Part shown: positions 20,843-33,126 of the stretch, one piece after another | Position numbering within the stretch: the stretch's first letter is position 1 | Layout of the letters: the number at the start of each line of letters is the position of its first letter | The notes under the pieces: model-generated | The model's input: the letters and a program-made list of their open reading frames with translations, nothing else | Database searches by the model: none | Told to the model about the DNA's origin: nothing | NCBI GenBank assembly: GCA_028622995.1 | Contig: JAJQJQ010000036.1 | Span: forward strand, 806,001 to 870,000 | DNA: 64,000 nt | Reading direction: 5' to 3' | Origin: Panagrolaimus kolymaensis | Lineage: Eukaryota > Nematoda > Chromadorea > Rhabditida > Panagrolaimidae | Translations under genes and position numbers: made by a program

Positions 20843-23295
20843 ATGTTGGCCATTTTTGGGCTAATTTTTTTCATAACTTTTTTGAATCCCATTTCCGGCG
20901 CTGTTCCTGAAGATCGTCGAATTGATTGTGCGCCAGGAAGAGATAAAAATAAGGATTTTTGCGTTTCTAAAGGTTGCATATGGGATGATAATGGTGAACC
21001 CGATACTGTTCCACTTTGTTATTTTCCTGAAAATACTGGATACATCGTAGCTCCAGGAGGTAATTTTTCGTCGAATGATAAAAGTGTGAAACTCATAAAA
21101 TCTTCGCAAAGTGTTGCAAATCCCTTTGGAAGCGATTTCAATGATTTAACTTTTCAATGGAACGAAATTGGTGCGGGTGTTTATATTAAAATTGCTCCAT
21201 CTCAAGGCACTAGGTAAGCAAGAAATTTGTTTGGAGTGATTTACTTGACTTTAAATTTAGCTTCAAAAAATTAAAATTGTTTTAATTCTTGCAAACATAA
21301 ATAAATATTTTTCTTCCAGATATCGTCCTCCAATTGGAATAACTGATTCTCCAACTTTACAATCAAGCGAGAAACTTTCAGTTCAATCAACAAATTCCAC
21401 AATTTTTTCTTTCGCTGTCACACGAAATTCTGATGGAGAAAAACTTTGGGATACTAGCATAGGAGGTTTATTATTTGCTGATCAATATATTCAAATTTCA
21501 ACTCTTTTATCAACAAAATAAATATTTGGTTTTGGTGAAAATGTTCATAAAACTTTAATGGTAAAATTTAATTAAATTTTTAATAATTAATAAAAAAAAA
21601 GTGTTTTGGAACAAAAAAATAGAATAAAATAAATTTGAATTTTCAGCATGATTTAAGCCGATATCGAACTTGGGGAATGTATAGTCGTGATGCTGGACCT
21701 GATTCTATTACAGATACAACCCTTAATTATTATGGTAAAAAATTTTCCCTTAAACAATCTAAAAATAATTTTTTACCTTCAGGAGTTCATCCATTTTATA
21801 TGGGTTTAAATCCAAATGGAAAAAGTTATGGAGTATTTATTTTAAATTCCAATGCTCAAGAAGTCACTCTTGGACCCGCTCCACATCTCACATATCGAAC
21901 TATAGGTGGACAACTTGAAATCTTTTTCTTCCCCGGACCAACACCCAGCGAAGTTATAAATCAATATCAACAAGTTATTGGAAAACCTTTTTTACCTCCA
22001 TATTGGGCTTTAGGATTTCAAGTTAGTTTCATTATTTTATTTTTTTATAAATATAAAAATATTATTCTGGAAAATTAAATTAAAAACTTTTTACATTTTT
22101 AGATTTGTCGATGGGGTTATTCTGGAGTAGCAGAAATTAAAGCCGTGGTAGATCGAACCAAAGCCGCTGGAATTCCACAAGATGTTCAATTTTCTGATAT
22201 TGATTATATGAATCGTTATCAAGATTTTACATATAATAAAAATTCAGCGGTAATAAACTTTCTTTTTCACGTCATTTTTTGAATTTTGACGTTCAAACAC
22301 TTTTTTTCTGAAGAAAAAAACTTAATTTTTTGTTTAGAATTGGTCTGGTTTGCCCGATTTTATTGACAGCCTTCACAAAGATTATGGAATGCATTTCACT
22401 TTAATTTTTGATCCAGCAGTTGAAGCCGATTATGATAGTTTCAAACGTGGAATAGATGCTAATGCAAGCTTTATTGAATGGCAACGAATGGATCAAGTTC
22501 CCACAGGAATTGAAGATAGTTATCCATTGGTTAAAGGAACTAAAATTATGCTTGGAAAAGTTTGGGTCAGTCTTTTCTCAATCAAATTTATGCTAATTCC
22601 TGAGAGAAACTTGCATAAAAAATATAAATAAAATAAACAAAAAAACTTAGGCTAACTAAAAAAAATTTACAAACTATTTTCTTTTTGTCCCAAAAATTTA
22701 TTATGGAATTAAAAATATGTAAAGTTTTTATACATAAAACTTCAGAAAAAAAAGTAATTGACACATTTGGGAGGGTTTATTTTTTTGGCTATAATTGATT
22801 TCGTTTTAATATTATGCAAATTTTCAACGACAAAAATTGAAAGATTAAATTAGAAAAAATTTTTTAATTGATTCAGACATATTTCAGCAAAAAAAAATAT
22901 TTATAAAACCTAAAAATTTTTAGCCCGCCAATAATGCAGCATTCCCAGATTTTTTGGATCCTCAAGATGAAACTCAACAATGGTGGGAATCAGAATTAAA
23001 AAACTTTGTTAAAGAAGTTCATTTTGATGGAGCATGGATAGATATGAATGAACCATCTAATTTTGATACTCACCCCGACAATGGAACAACCAAACAACTT
23101 AAATACAATGTTGGAGATTTATCATGCCCAATTGTTGGAGCAGATAGTTATTTTGATAAACCTCCATATGAAACAGTTTCAACTTTTAATTGGGGTGGTG
23201 AAACATATTTATTTACTAAAACTCTTTGCATGTTAGCCTCGACGATGAGAAATGGAACCAATTTTTATAACACTAAAAATTTATATGGTTGGAGC

Positions 23296-23749
23296 CAACC
23301 CTGTAAGCCAACCGTCATTTTCGACGGTTACCACCGTCTTTTGACGGTTTTGACCGTCAATTTTTTTTTTCCAAAAACTCAAGATTATTGATAAATAAGC
23401 TATGGAGATTATTGCTGCTCTATTTTTTATAGTTGAAACCTATTTCAGAGCCTGACGGTCTCCACCGTCAACTGACGGTCGCCACCGTCAAGAGACGGTT
23501 GAAACCGACGATGCGCATTTTAGTTATGAATTTTTTTTTAAGGTTTCAAAATGATTTTTAACATTGAAAAAATATTATAAAAGCTAATTTCAAGCAATGA
23601 TTAACGAGTTTTTTCCAATTCAATTCATTATTAATATCAAAAATGCACAAAAAATGTGAAATACATGTAAATTTTTTTTCTGTTTTTGTTTATTATTTTA
23701 TTTTTATTTTTTTAATGCAAGATTATTTTGAACATATAAAAATGAAATA
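23296..23749 (+). repeat. Left terminal inverted repeat of hAT element
   Basis: Reverse complement of 26852-27305. It contains two clusters of GACGGT/ACCGTC motifs, at about 23310-23360 and 23454-23505. Confidence 0.9.
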
Positions 23750-24189
23750 TAAACGACCGAAAAATTACGCCACTTTCCTTATGCCACATGTTTACTTCTA
23801 TATAAATATCATCAAAATGTCGAAGGATCTTTAAAAGGTTTTTTTTTCTTTTAAAAAGTTTTCAAGGAAAATAATAAATAAGACGAAAAACAAAAATGTT
23901 TATCCACATCCTTTTTTTGTGCAAAAGAAAAGTCGCCGACAAAATAAAACACCAAATATTTTTCGATATTTTTCTTTCTAGAATGAAAATCAACATAAGA
24001 TAAAATTTCTTAAAAGTTGTAAACAACCTTCGAAAAGGGCATCGACATATGACAGCATGACTTTTTATAAATTTTGTTCGAAATAGCATATAACGATTGT
24101 TTATAAAAGCCAAAAAAGCCATTTTTTGATTTTTTATATTTAGTAATTCTTGGTAAATGAATTTTGCTTTAAAATTGTGGTAAACTAAA

Positions 24190-26693
24190 ATGAGCCTTAC
24201 TCCTGGGAGCCGAAATAAAGTTTACGAAGGTAAACTTACATCGATCGATAGAAATGAAATTTTGCAAGCGCTTCGTAATGGAATCCTTGAACTCGGAGAA
24301 AAAATATATGCTGGATGTCAAAAAATTGTTTATAAGGAAACAAAGGAAGAAGCCGCGGTAACGTGTGTTAAATGCAAGTATATTTTTGCCGCAACTATTA
24401 CCAGTCGTCAAACTTTATAGTAAGTCGCATACATTAAAAAGGGCTTGGTTCAATCGTTTTAGCGCCAACTTTTTTTAATACTTTTTTTTGAGTTCATTAC
24501 TGTCTTATTGTTATTTATTTTTTTACGTTTTTTTTAAAAGGCTCTACATATAAAAATTAGATTAAACTTTTTTATAATTTGGCATTTATTAATCTAAACT
24601 CATAAAATGAATATGTATTAAAAAAAAGTGGGTGAAAAATGAACTATAGCTTAAATTTTTATAACAAATTTTTTAAAGCTCGCATGAAAAAAATGTACAC
24701 CAAAATCAAAATCAAGAAGATGTTGAACCGCCAGCTCATTTAAAGTTAAAACTAACAGAGTTATTATCTTTTATGGTTGCAACTGACGTTGTCCCATTTT
24801 CCACAGTTGAACATAATGGGCTTAAAAACTTGATGGAAAGCATATATCGCGAAGGGTAAACAATCCAATATTTTACTAAAATTTTAAATTTTTTTTTGCA
24901 GTTTTGATTATGGTATTTCTTGTGCACGTAACAAAGTGATCCCTGCTAACGATCCATCAATTTTGGGCTTTATTCCTTCCAGGCAAACTGTTAAAAATTA
25001 TTGCAAAGCTTTTGTCAAAACAATGGAACCCCAATTTTCAAAGCATATCCTTGATCATGTTAAAAAATTTGGAGCTGCATTGACGCTTGACTTCGGTACC
25101 AAAGGTTCTCAGTATTTTGTAGTTACAATCCATTTTACTACAGAAGATTGGTAAATATTCTTCTTTTATTCTTTAACATAAATTATTGATTTTTGAATTG
25201 TAGGCAAATTGAAAATTGGATTTTGGATTTTCATGAATTTTCTGCCGAAACCACAGAAAGTCATGAAGTCTTGGATGACTTAACTCAGACTTTAGAAAAA
25301 CATGGCATTACTTTGGAACTTTTAAAGAATAATATTGTAATTACGAGTGATCAGGGAAGTAATATCGTAAGAGCATTGAATGAATACACTCGTTTGAATG
25401 ATACTTGCCATTTGTTGAACTTACTCAGCAAAAGGGCCGTATGCCCATATAAAAATAACTACTTGCCAGCAGAATTTCAATTAGATGTTACTACTCGTGA
25501 AAGATTAACATTAATTGAAAAAAAATTGGATATGTCAATGAAAATAATCAAGGGAGTGAAGTAAGCCATCATAAAAGCTATTTAATATTTATTTATTTTT
25601 GTTATTTTAGCTCTCGACCTTGGTTAAAAAACAAAATATCAAAAGCTGGTGGCTCTTTATTCAAATTCACTGAAACCCGCTGGTTGTCCCGTTTCCGCTC
25701 AATAGAAAGCTTAACCAAATTAAATCAACAACAAATGGATTTAATTAATACTAAACTTTATAGCTATTCTGCTAATGGTCGATATGTTTATCGAGAAGCA
25801 CTTCAAGAATATCGTTCAACCTTGCCTCTTTTAAAATCATATACAGAATTGTTAGAACCGATTAAAGACGCAGTTACTCTTTTCCAAGTATGTCTTTTAC
25901 TTACTTCCCTATGTTCATTCTGAATTTTTCATATAACTAAAATTTTAGTCTGAAACTTCTCCAACAATAAACAAAGTCTATATTGAATATTATCGTTTAA
26001 GACAATTTTTTGTCGACCAAATTGAAGATGATAATGCTGATCGAAAAGCGATGGCCCAAGCTGCTTTGAAAGTCGTTGATTATCAATTAACATTATTTGC
26101 AAAATCTGACTACTATATTTTGGGTTTGCTGCTCGATCCACTAAACAAAGATAAGATTCTTGAAATTCCACAAATTTCTATCCCTTCGGTAAACTATATT
26201 ATAATAAATTTTGATAGGAATAATAAATGTTTTACAGGCCATAGAAACTTTAAAGAAATGGGTTCATAAAGTTAGCAATGATGAATCGGTAGAAGATCCA
26301 TATGCAGCGGCTCCTCCTTCCCCTTTTACTCAGCATCGACAAACAATTGTAACTTATCCAACCGATGTTGAGGTTGAGAACTACCTTGACTTGAGATCAA
26401 ACAGCATTGTTTACAATTATGCCGACGCAATTGAATTTTGGAAAGCAAACGCTAAAGTATTTCCTCATATTGCTATCCTAGCTAGAAAAGTTCTGTGCAT
26501 CACAAGCAGTGCCGCAAGCGAAAGGGTTTTTTCTTTATTGGGAAGGACCGCGACGAAGTTACGTGGATCTTTATCACCAGAAACTGTGAGTATGTTGATA
26601 AAGATGAAGAATATGGAAAAATTTAAAAAAAAGTATGCTCCTTTTTTGCCTGTTATAATTGAAGAAGAAGAACCTGAAGTTATGGACGTTTAA
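24190..26693 (+). CDS. hAT transposase
   Basis: Exons 24190-24419, 24679-24855, 24902-25150, 25204-25560, 25611-25887, 25949-26188 and 26238-26693 give 661 residues with every phase kept. A BED-type zinc finger spans the first junction (CVKC then HEKNVH). Then DVVPFSTVEHNGLKNLM, the first catalytic Asp in LTLDFGTKGSQYF, the second in IVITSDQGSNIVRAL followed by the CHLLNLL Cys-His pair, ETRWLSRFRSIESL, and the C-terminal dimerisation domain with AIEFWKANAKVFPHIAILAR and SSAASERVFSLLGR, which holds the catalytic Glu. The enzyme cuts and moves the element in the nucleus. It is read in the same direction as the host gene. No stop or frameshift was seen. Confidence 0.88.
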
Positions 26694-26851
26694 ACATTGT
26701 TATAATTATTTTCTAATGGTTTTTTAAGTTAAACTTTCTCCAAACTCTTAAATTTTTTAAATATTTCTCATACATACATATTTATAATAACAATTTTTTG
26801 TTTTTTAATGATGGTAAAACAATATTATAATCTAAAAATAATATATATTTG

Positions 26852-27305
26852 TATTTCATTTTTATATGTTCAAAATAATCTTGCATTAAAAAAATAAAAA
26901 TAAAATAATAAACAAAAACAGAAAAAAAATTTACATGTATTTCACATTTTTTGTGCATTTTTGATATTAATAATGAATTGAATTGGAAAAAACTCGTTAA
27001 TCATTGCTTGAAATTAGCTTTTATAATATTTTTTCAATGTTAAAAATCATTTTGAAACCTTAAAAAAAAATTCATAACTAAAATGCGCATCGTCGGTTTC
27101 AACCGTCTCTTGACGGTGGCGACCGTCAGTTGACGGTGGAGACCGTCAGGCTCTGAAATAGGTTTCAACTATAAAAAATAGAGCAGCAATAATCTCCATA
27201 GCTTATTTATCAATAATCTTGAGTTTTTGGAAAAAAAAAATTGACGGTCAAAACCGTCAAAAGACGGTGGTAACCGTCGAAAATGACGGTTGGCTTACAG
27301 GGTTG
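26852..27305 (-). repeat. Right terminal inverted repeat of hAT element
   Basis: Reverse complement of 23296-23749, same length, with the same GACGGT clusters at about 27095-27150 and 27240-27290. Confidence 0.9.
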
Positions 27306-28960
27306 GTTGGAGCGAAGCGAAAGCTACTCTCAAAGGTATGAATGCAGCAAGAGGAAATCGATCAGTGGTAATTTCAAGGTAGGCTTAGAAATTCGAAAAA
27401 ATAAGGGAATTTAATTTCCAAAATTTTAAAATCTTTGAATAAAAGTTTTTGAAAAAAAGTTTTTAAATTTATTAATAAAAAAGCAGAATTTTCGCGGTTT
27501 TGATTCAGTAAAAAAAAATAGCGAAATTTAAGTCGAAAACATATTATAAAAAATTTGTGATGGAAGGGTAAATGTTTAAAAAAAATTTAAATAAAAAAAA
27601 TTGAAAATAATTTTTTTTCAAAAATGTTTCTCCAAAAATTTCTGATTTGACAACCATTTTATTTTAAGGTCGACTTTTGCATCATCTGGAAGATATGGAG
27701 GTCATTGGCTCGGAGATAACACAGCTCGATGGGAAGATCTCCAAACATCCATAATTGGTGCACAAGAATTTAATTTATTTGGAATTCCATATGTTGGTTC
27801 AGATATTTGTGGATTTAATGGTGCCACGAATGAAGAACTATGTCTTCGTTGGCATCAAATGGGTGCATTTCATAGTTTTTCTAGGAATCATAATTCCATT
27901 GGAAATCCTGATCAAGATCCTGCAACATGGCCTAGCGTGGCTGCAGCAACTCGAAAGGCTTTATTATTTCGATATCGGCATTTACCTTATCTTTATAGCC
28001 TTCATTTTAAAGCTTCCTCCCTTGGAGGAACCGTCGTGAGACCGGTGTTTTTCGAATTCCCCCAGGATCCTGTTTCCGTAACTCTTTCACATCAATTTTT
28101 ATGGGGTGAAGCACTCATGATTATTCCAGTTCTCAATGCTGGGGTAACTTCGGTAAATGGATATCTCCCTCCCTCTTCAACTTGGTATTCAGTTTATGAT
28201 AGTTATTATGGAACTGTAGCAACTTCAGGAAACTCCACTATGGCAGCCCCTAAAACTTCTCTCATTCCTGTATTTATTCGTGGAGGATATATTCTACCTC
28301 GACAACAACCAGCTCAAACTACAGTATACTCTCGATTAAATCGTTTTGAATTTCTTATTGCTTTTGATCCCAAAACTAATTCCGCTGCAGGTGAATTATA
28401 TTGGGATGATGGAGAATCACTTTTTGATGATATCGATTCACATAATTATCATTATTTTAATTTTAATGCCACGACTTCTGCAACTTCCACAATAATTACA
28501 ATCACTAAAACTCGAGCAGCCAATGGAATTAATTTGCCAAATTTGGAGAATATTGAAATTTTCGGCCATCAATTTACTCCATTATTTAAAAATGCTACCC
28601 TTAATGGTTCCGCAATTAATTTTGATTTAAGCGATTATTCTCCATTTACAAAAGTTGTAAATGTTACCGCCACAGGAATGATTAATTTAAATAATGGTCA
28701 AACTTGGAAATTGCAATGGCCTAATTCCAATTAAATTTTTTTTAAATATTTAAATCCAAAAATAAAGCTGTTTTATTTATTAAAATTAAACTACGTTTAT
28801 AAAATGCTTTTATTTGATTTGAAATAAAAAATAAATAAATGGACTTTTTGGTTTTCAAGCAAATAAAAAATGGAACATCTGCTTTTTCTTTTGTTTCATC
28901 ACTTTTTTTTATCCAGTTCCGTTTTTATGTCAATGATTAAATATTTGAGGCTAGTTTTCA

Positions 28961-29032
28961 GCCTCATTGGCTCAGTGGCAGAGCGTCTGTCTAGTAAACA
29001 GAAGGCCGCTGGTTCGATTCCAGCATGAGGCA
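28961..29032 (+). tRNA. tRNA-Thr (anticodon AGU)
   Basis: A 72-nt cloverleaf folds cleanly: acceptor stem GCCTCAT pairs with ATGAGGC, discriminator A at 29032. The anticodon stem TCTGT/ACAGA encloses loop CTAGTAA, anticodon AGT, reading Thr codons ACU (and ACC/ACA if A34 is deaminated). The T arm is CTGG-TTCGATT-CCAG. Internal Pol III boxes A (TGGCTCAGTGGC) and B (GGTTCGATTCC) are canonical, and a T-run follows about 12 bases downstream. No intron; CCA is not encoded, as expected in a eukaryote. Confidence 0.95.
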
Positions 29033-29836
29033 GAGAAAAACCTTTTTAAAAATTAAAATTTTTTTTATTGGTTTCCAAAAAAATCTTAACATCTTTGATT
29101 TTTTTTAAATTAATTCTAAAAGATTTATTTTTTTTAAATATTCTAGTTTTCTAAAAGTTTTGGCGCCATTTTTTAAAAATTTATTTTACGTTCTCGTTTG
29201 CCGGTAATTTTTTTTGTTACTGTTAAAACATTGTTTTTATTATGTCATTTTTCTTACTTTGTTTTTTGTTTTTCTGTTTGATAAAAAAATCAAAGCAATA
29301 ACAACGACAGCAACAAAAAATATTACTCAAATATGTCCAATCCATTTCTTTGTAATAATGCCCTAATTTTCTATTTTTTGTTTTTCGTTTTTTATTTTTT
29401 GAGAAAGAAAACTTTATTGTGTGAAAACGCGCTAAAAGGGCACTTGAGGTATTTGAAAAAATATTATAAAAATCCTTGAAGGTATTATTAATGTGATTAA
29501 TGACTGGCAGATTCCAAAAATATCCTTCAAATTATTACTAAATTTTTTGTTTTTTTGGTTTTTCTCATAAACCTTTTTTTTGTTGTTGTCTGTTTTTTTA
29601 TTTTGATTGATATCATTTTAAAGAAGAAAAAAAGATAGCCAGGTTAAAGCTTTTTTACTTACCTTTTTTGTTTGTTGGAAAAATTATTTTCGAAGCTCCT
29701 CAAAATTTAAATATTTTTTTGTGGCTTCAACAAGAAATTTGTTAAAATATCTCAAAAAACCTGCTCCTAATTATTGTGTTTACAAAACTTTTTGGTTTCA
29801 TCACGAAAAATCAATCCTAAACTTTTTATATTAAAT
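29033..29836. other. Intergenic, no gene seen
   Basis: T-rich spacer between the tRNA and the Gln/Pro-rich gene. It probably contains the promoter of the latter. No repeat or exon recognised. Confidence 0.4.
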
Positions 29837-31111
29837 ATGACTCATGTTCGTAAAGTTCGTGTTATGTATATTACTGATCCAGGAAATGATAAGCCTCGAC
29901 CAGTTTATGTAACACCAACATCTCAACCAAATACGTATCAAGTTTTGCCGTATACAGTGGTGACGACGGCTTCAACCAATTCTGCTCCAACTGTGCAACA
30001 TTATGTTTTTACAGAAGCTTCATCGGCTGCTTCTTTTCAGCCTCCACAGCAGCAGCAGCAGCCGTCTCATCTACAACAACAGTCCCAAATAACTTCGAGG
30101 GCGGCTTTCCAAAAACCTGCAACCTCTGCTAGAAGAGCTTTGGTTCCTCCACCACAACCGCAGCCACGAAGAAATATAATTAAATCTATTCGACTTCCAT
30201 CTTCTCATCGAATTTCTCAACTACCTGGAACTCAAAAATTTTTGCCATCTTCTTCTTTGCCTGCGCCATTTGATTTACCAGAAATAATGGAATTTTTAAT
30301 TTTTCAACAATCATCACAAAATAATAATTTGCCTTTACTCACTGCGGAATTTGTGGATGAATATTTTAAAGAAATAGAAGGTTCAGCTCCAATAGTTGAA
30401 GAAAATTTTAATGTTGATACCCTTGATTGTCCTATGTTAGCTCCAACTCAATCAACGACAAAAACAACGTCAGCGCCTTCTGTGCAGCCGAGTATGCCAG
30501 CTTTTATTCAACCTCCAGGTGCCATAATTTATCGACCACCCGAACAACGTAAAGCTCCAACATCCATTAAAAGGCCGATTCAAAAGTAAGATTTTAATAA
30601 TTTTTTTAATAAAATTAATCTTAAAAATATTGCCAAAACAAGGATATTTAATTTCTCAAAAAGTTTTTTTACTAAATTCATTTATTTATTTTTTTTCTAA
30701 TCCCCAGAATTTATTAATAATAAAATCTCTTTTTTTAGTCACCGCCACCAACTTCTAAACACCGCTCCATATCCATATTCAAAAGAAAATCGACAAATAA
30801 GGTAAAAATCTTTCAACAAAATTTTTTTCTCTTCAATTTTTAAATCTTTTTTTATTTTTAGAATTTTAAATCCCATTCACACACTTCCATCTCAGCCAAG
30901 ACCCAAAACGGGCAAAAGTATTCGAATGACGAATAATAATAATAATAACTATCAAATGTAAGCGCAGCCATTGATTTCTCAATTTTTTAACCTCGAAAAA
31001 AAATTAATTTTTAGTAAAATTTCGCCACCGCTTTCTTCGACGACGTCGTCAGATTTAAATTCAAATAATTCGCCATTGCAAATACAAAACACAACAACTT
31101 CGATACAATAA
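29837..31111 (+). CDS. Gln/Pro/Ser-rich protein of unknown function
   Basis: Exons 29837-30585, 30739-30801, 30862-30957 and 31015-31111 give 334 residues. The start at 29837 (MTHVRKVRVMYITDPGNDKP) is preferred; the frame is open to 29774 but without another ATG. The protein is low-complexity: a Gln run after SFQPP, PPPQPQP near residue 115, Asn and Ser/Thr-rich C-terminus. A more ordered stretch lies around residues 150-180 (PFDLPEIMEFLIFQQ, TAEFVDEYFKEIE). There is no signal peptide or membrane segment. Composition resembles transcription cofactors or RNA-granule proteins, but that is only a guess. Four exons with matching phases support a real gene. Confidence 0.7.
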
Positions 31112-31683
31112 ATTTTCTTTTTAAAAGTTGTTAAATTATTTTTTTTGCTGCCACGAGATTTTAAAAAATAGATTGTTTATGAATTTATTTTTTTATTTGT
31201 AAATAAATTTCCCAAATCTCGAATTATGTATTTTACTCATTTATTTACTCTAAAGTTTATTGAAGAGTTTTTATTAAAGCTCTAATTTACGAATGAAATT
31301 TCAGAAAATTAGATTGTCATCTTACGCAACTTTTTTATACCAATCTTTTTTCTAAGAATAACAAACAAATAAATAAATAAATTTATTTATTTATTTACAA
31401 TAACATTTTTTTTCTGAATAATTTATATTATCGGATGGGGTTTTTTGAAAAATCAGTTCATTGCTTTCTGCAAAAAATAGTTTTTAGAAGCATTCAAGCA
31501 AAAATATATTTGTGAGAATCAACCCTTGAGTTATTATTGTTTTTGCGGCTATACTATTTTTTTACTTTCTTTTTTAATAAAAATTAATATTTTCTATAAA
31601 ACTATTTCAATTTAAGTCATTCAGCTTTTTTGCTATATCTATCTATCATTAATTTGATTGTAAGAATTATATTATAAAAAAAG
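31112..31683. other. Intergenic, no gene seen
   Basis: AT-rich spacer with a TTTA-type run around 31365-31395. The TTGG-N8-CCAA motif of the main array is not found before the next F-box-like copy. Confidence 0.4.
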
Positions 31684-32743
31684 ATGTTTTATCCATCGCC
31701 GGATGCACCCACAATTTATTCAAATCAACCAAAAATTCAAAAGTTTTCGATTCCAGAAAATATTATTTTTTATATATCAAAAAATCCTTCCACCGCCAAA
31801 GTTTATAATAAACTTGTTTATTTATGCAAATATTTTTATTACCAAAATCCTATTATTACTTTGACAAAAATGTCACTTATTAATATGGAACCATTATTTT
31901 GGAATTATTATAATATTAACAAAAAATATGTAAAAGAAGCGCCAAAAACAATAAACAAATTGGACCGAATTTGGATTGATGGTTATTTAACAATTTATAC
32001 TCGAAATGATAAATTTGCAACGTCTTCATTGGTTTCAAAAATATATCGATGTGATATATCTTGTTTAATTTTATATCAACAAAATATTTCTTTTTATGAT
32101 TTTAAAATTCTTGCTTCATCCGCTAAACTTAAAGATATCGAATTTAAGCACACTGAAATCAAGGACGACGACTCAAAAGTTGATGGAAATGGAAATGGAA
32201 AAATTGTTCCAATAGAAAATTTAATTCAATTATGCCCAAATCTTAATAGGTTTCGATTCCATTATGTTGTTAACCAAGAAAATGAAAAACAACAACAACA
32301 ATCAATTTCATCAAAAACAGCAAAAAATTTAATTGAAAAAATTCCACATTTTCAAAATTTTAAAATTTTTGAAATTTTAGAAGCTCAGAAACTTTTGATT
32401 TTGAAAATTTTATTAAAAATGTAAGAAACTTTTTTTATTTTATTATTTTTTAACTCTCGAAAGGAGGAAATTTTTAAAATGCTACTTTTTTTAAAAATAA
32501 TTAATAATTATTTTTTGTTTTTAGAAACCCTTAAAAATGGAAGCAATTTTTATGTTTTATGAAAATATTTCAAATGATTATGAAATTCGGCTTACAAATA
32601 TTATTGATAATATTCTCAAAAAGGGAATTAATGAAAATCGCCCGCCACATATAAGTTATATTGGAGCTCCAAATTTGCTAATTGTTGAATTAATCAAGCT
32701 ACGTGGCCAATATGAAAACATCTATGATAAATTTAATCATTAA
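31684..32743 (+). pseudogene. Stray two-exon F-box-like copy with frameshift
   Basis: Exon 1 (31684 to about 32420) has FSIPENIIFYISKNPSTAKV, KLVYLCKYFYYQN, LVSKIYRCDISCLILYQQN and TAKNLIEKIPHFQNFKIFEI. After EILEA the frame shifts by one base (near 32386): the family-type continuation ETFDFENFIKN is present but in another frame, and as written the protein ends LLKM-stop. Exon 2 (32525-32743) is intact: KPLKMEAIFMFYENISNDY, NENRPPHISY and an end IYDKFNH. Loss of one C in a GCTCCAGAA-like context would explain it. It lies 11 kb from the main array, between unrelated genes. Confidence 0.7.
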
Positions 32744-33126
32744 TTTTTTTTGTTGTTAAATTTTTGTGTAAAAATCGAAAATTTAAAATAATTTTTGAAT
32801 TTGGAGTTTCTTTGTTTTAGTTTGAATGGAATTCGTCGTCATCGTCGACAAATAAACTTATTATTAAAAAAATTCACGAAAGCAATTATATAAATTTTCT
32901 TCAGACATGGTTTGTTTTTGTTCCAAAATAAATGGTATTTTGTTAGAAAAGTTTTTTTGGTTTTTAAATTTTATTAAAACTTTTCACACCGGTGGAATAT
33001 TTAATGGCCAAGAAAATAACAAAATATAAATCCTTTATTTAAAAAAAATATGCATTTTTATTTTTTATTTTTACAAATTTTTATTTTCCAAAAAAACAGT
33101 AAAAAAAAATAGAGAGAAAGATAAAT
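32744..33126. other. Convergent intergenic spacer
   Basis: Lies between the 3' ends of the stray F-box-like copy and the minus-strand lysozyme. AT-rich; likely holds both polyadenylation sites. No other feature seen. Confidence 0.4.

Larger units (their letters stand above)
23296..27305 (+). mobile_element. Complete hAT-family DNA transposon
   Basis: The element is 4,010 bp, starts CAACCCTGTAAGCC and ends GGCTTACAGGGTTG, with an 8-bp target duplication GTTGGAGC (23288-23295 and 27306-27313), the hallmark of hAT. The 454-bp terminal inverted repeats look nearly perfect. Near both ends the hexamer GACGGT/ACCGTC occurs many times in both orientations, as for subterminal transposase binding sites. 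Removing the insert restores an uninterrupted GH31 reading frame. It encodes a seven-exon transposase with no visible lesion, so it may be autonomous. 23750-24189 and 26694-26851 are non-coding parts of the element. Confidence 0.93.
20843..28734 (+). pseudogene. Trefoil-GH31 alpha-glucosidase gene, broken by a stop codon and a hAT insertion
   Basis: Exons 20843-21213, 21320-21560, 21647-22021, 22103-22249, 22338-22565, 22924-23295 continued at 27314-27378, and 27669-28734. Order: signal peptide (MLAIFGLIFFITFLNPISGA), P-type trefoil domain (DKNKDFCVSKGCIWDD), GH31 N-domain, catalytic barrel with nucleophile motif WIDMNEPSNF, acid/base region GGHWLGDNTARWED and VGSDICGF, then the C-terminal beta domains. 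The living family (lysosomal or intestinal type) releases glucose from alpha-1,4 glucans. Two lesions: TAA at 21519-21521 just before FGFGEN, and a 4,010 bp element in exon 6 after codon Ser of LYGWS. All other exons and splice sites look intact, so loss of function is recent. Intron 5 (22566-22923) holds nothing else. Confidence 0.9.

Noticed and set aside
23862..24122. 86-codon minus-strand frame in the hAT element
   Set aside because: No motif, and the element's transposase is fully explained on the plus strand.
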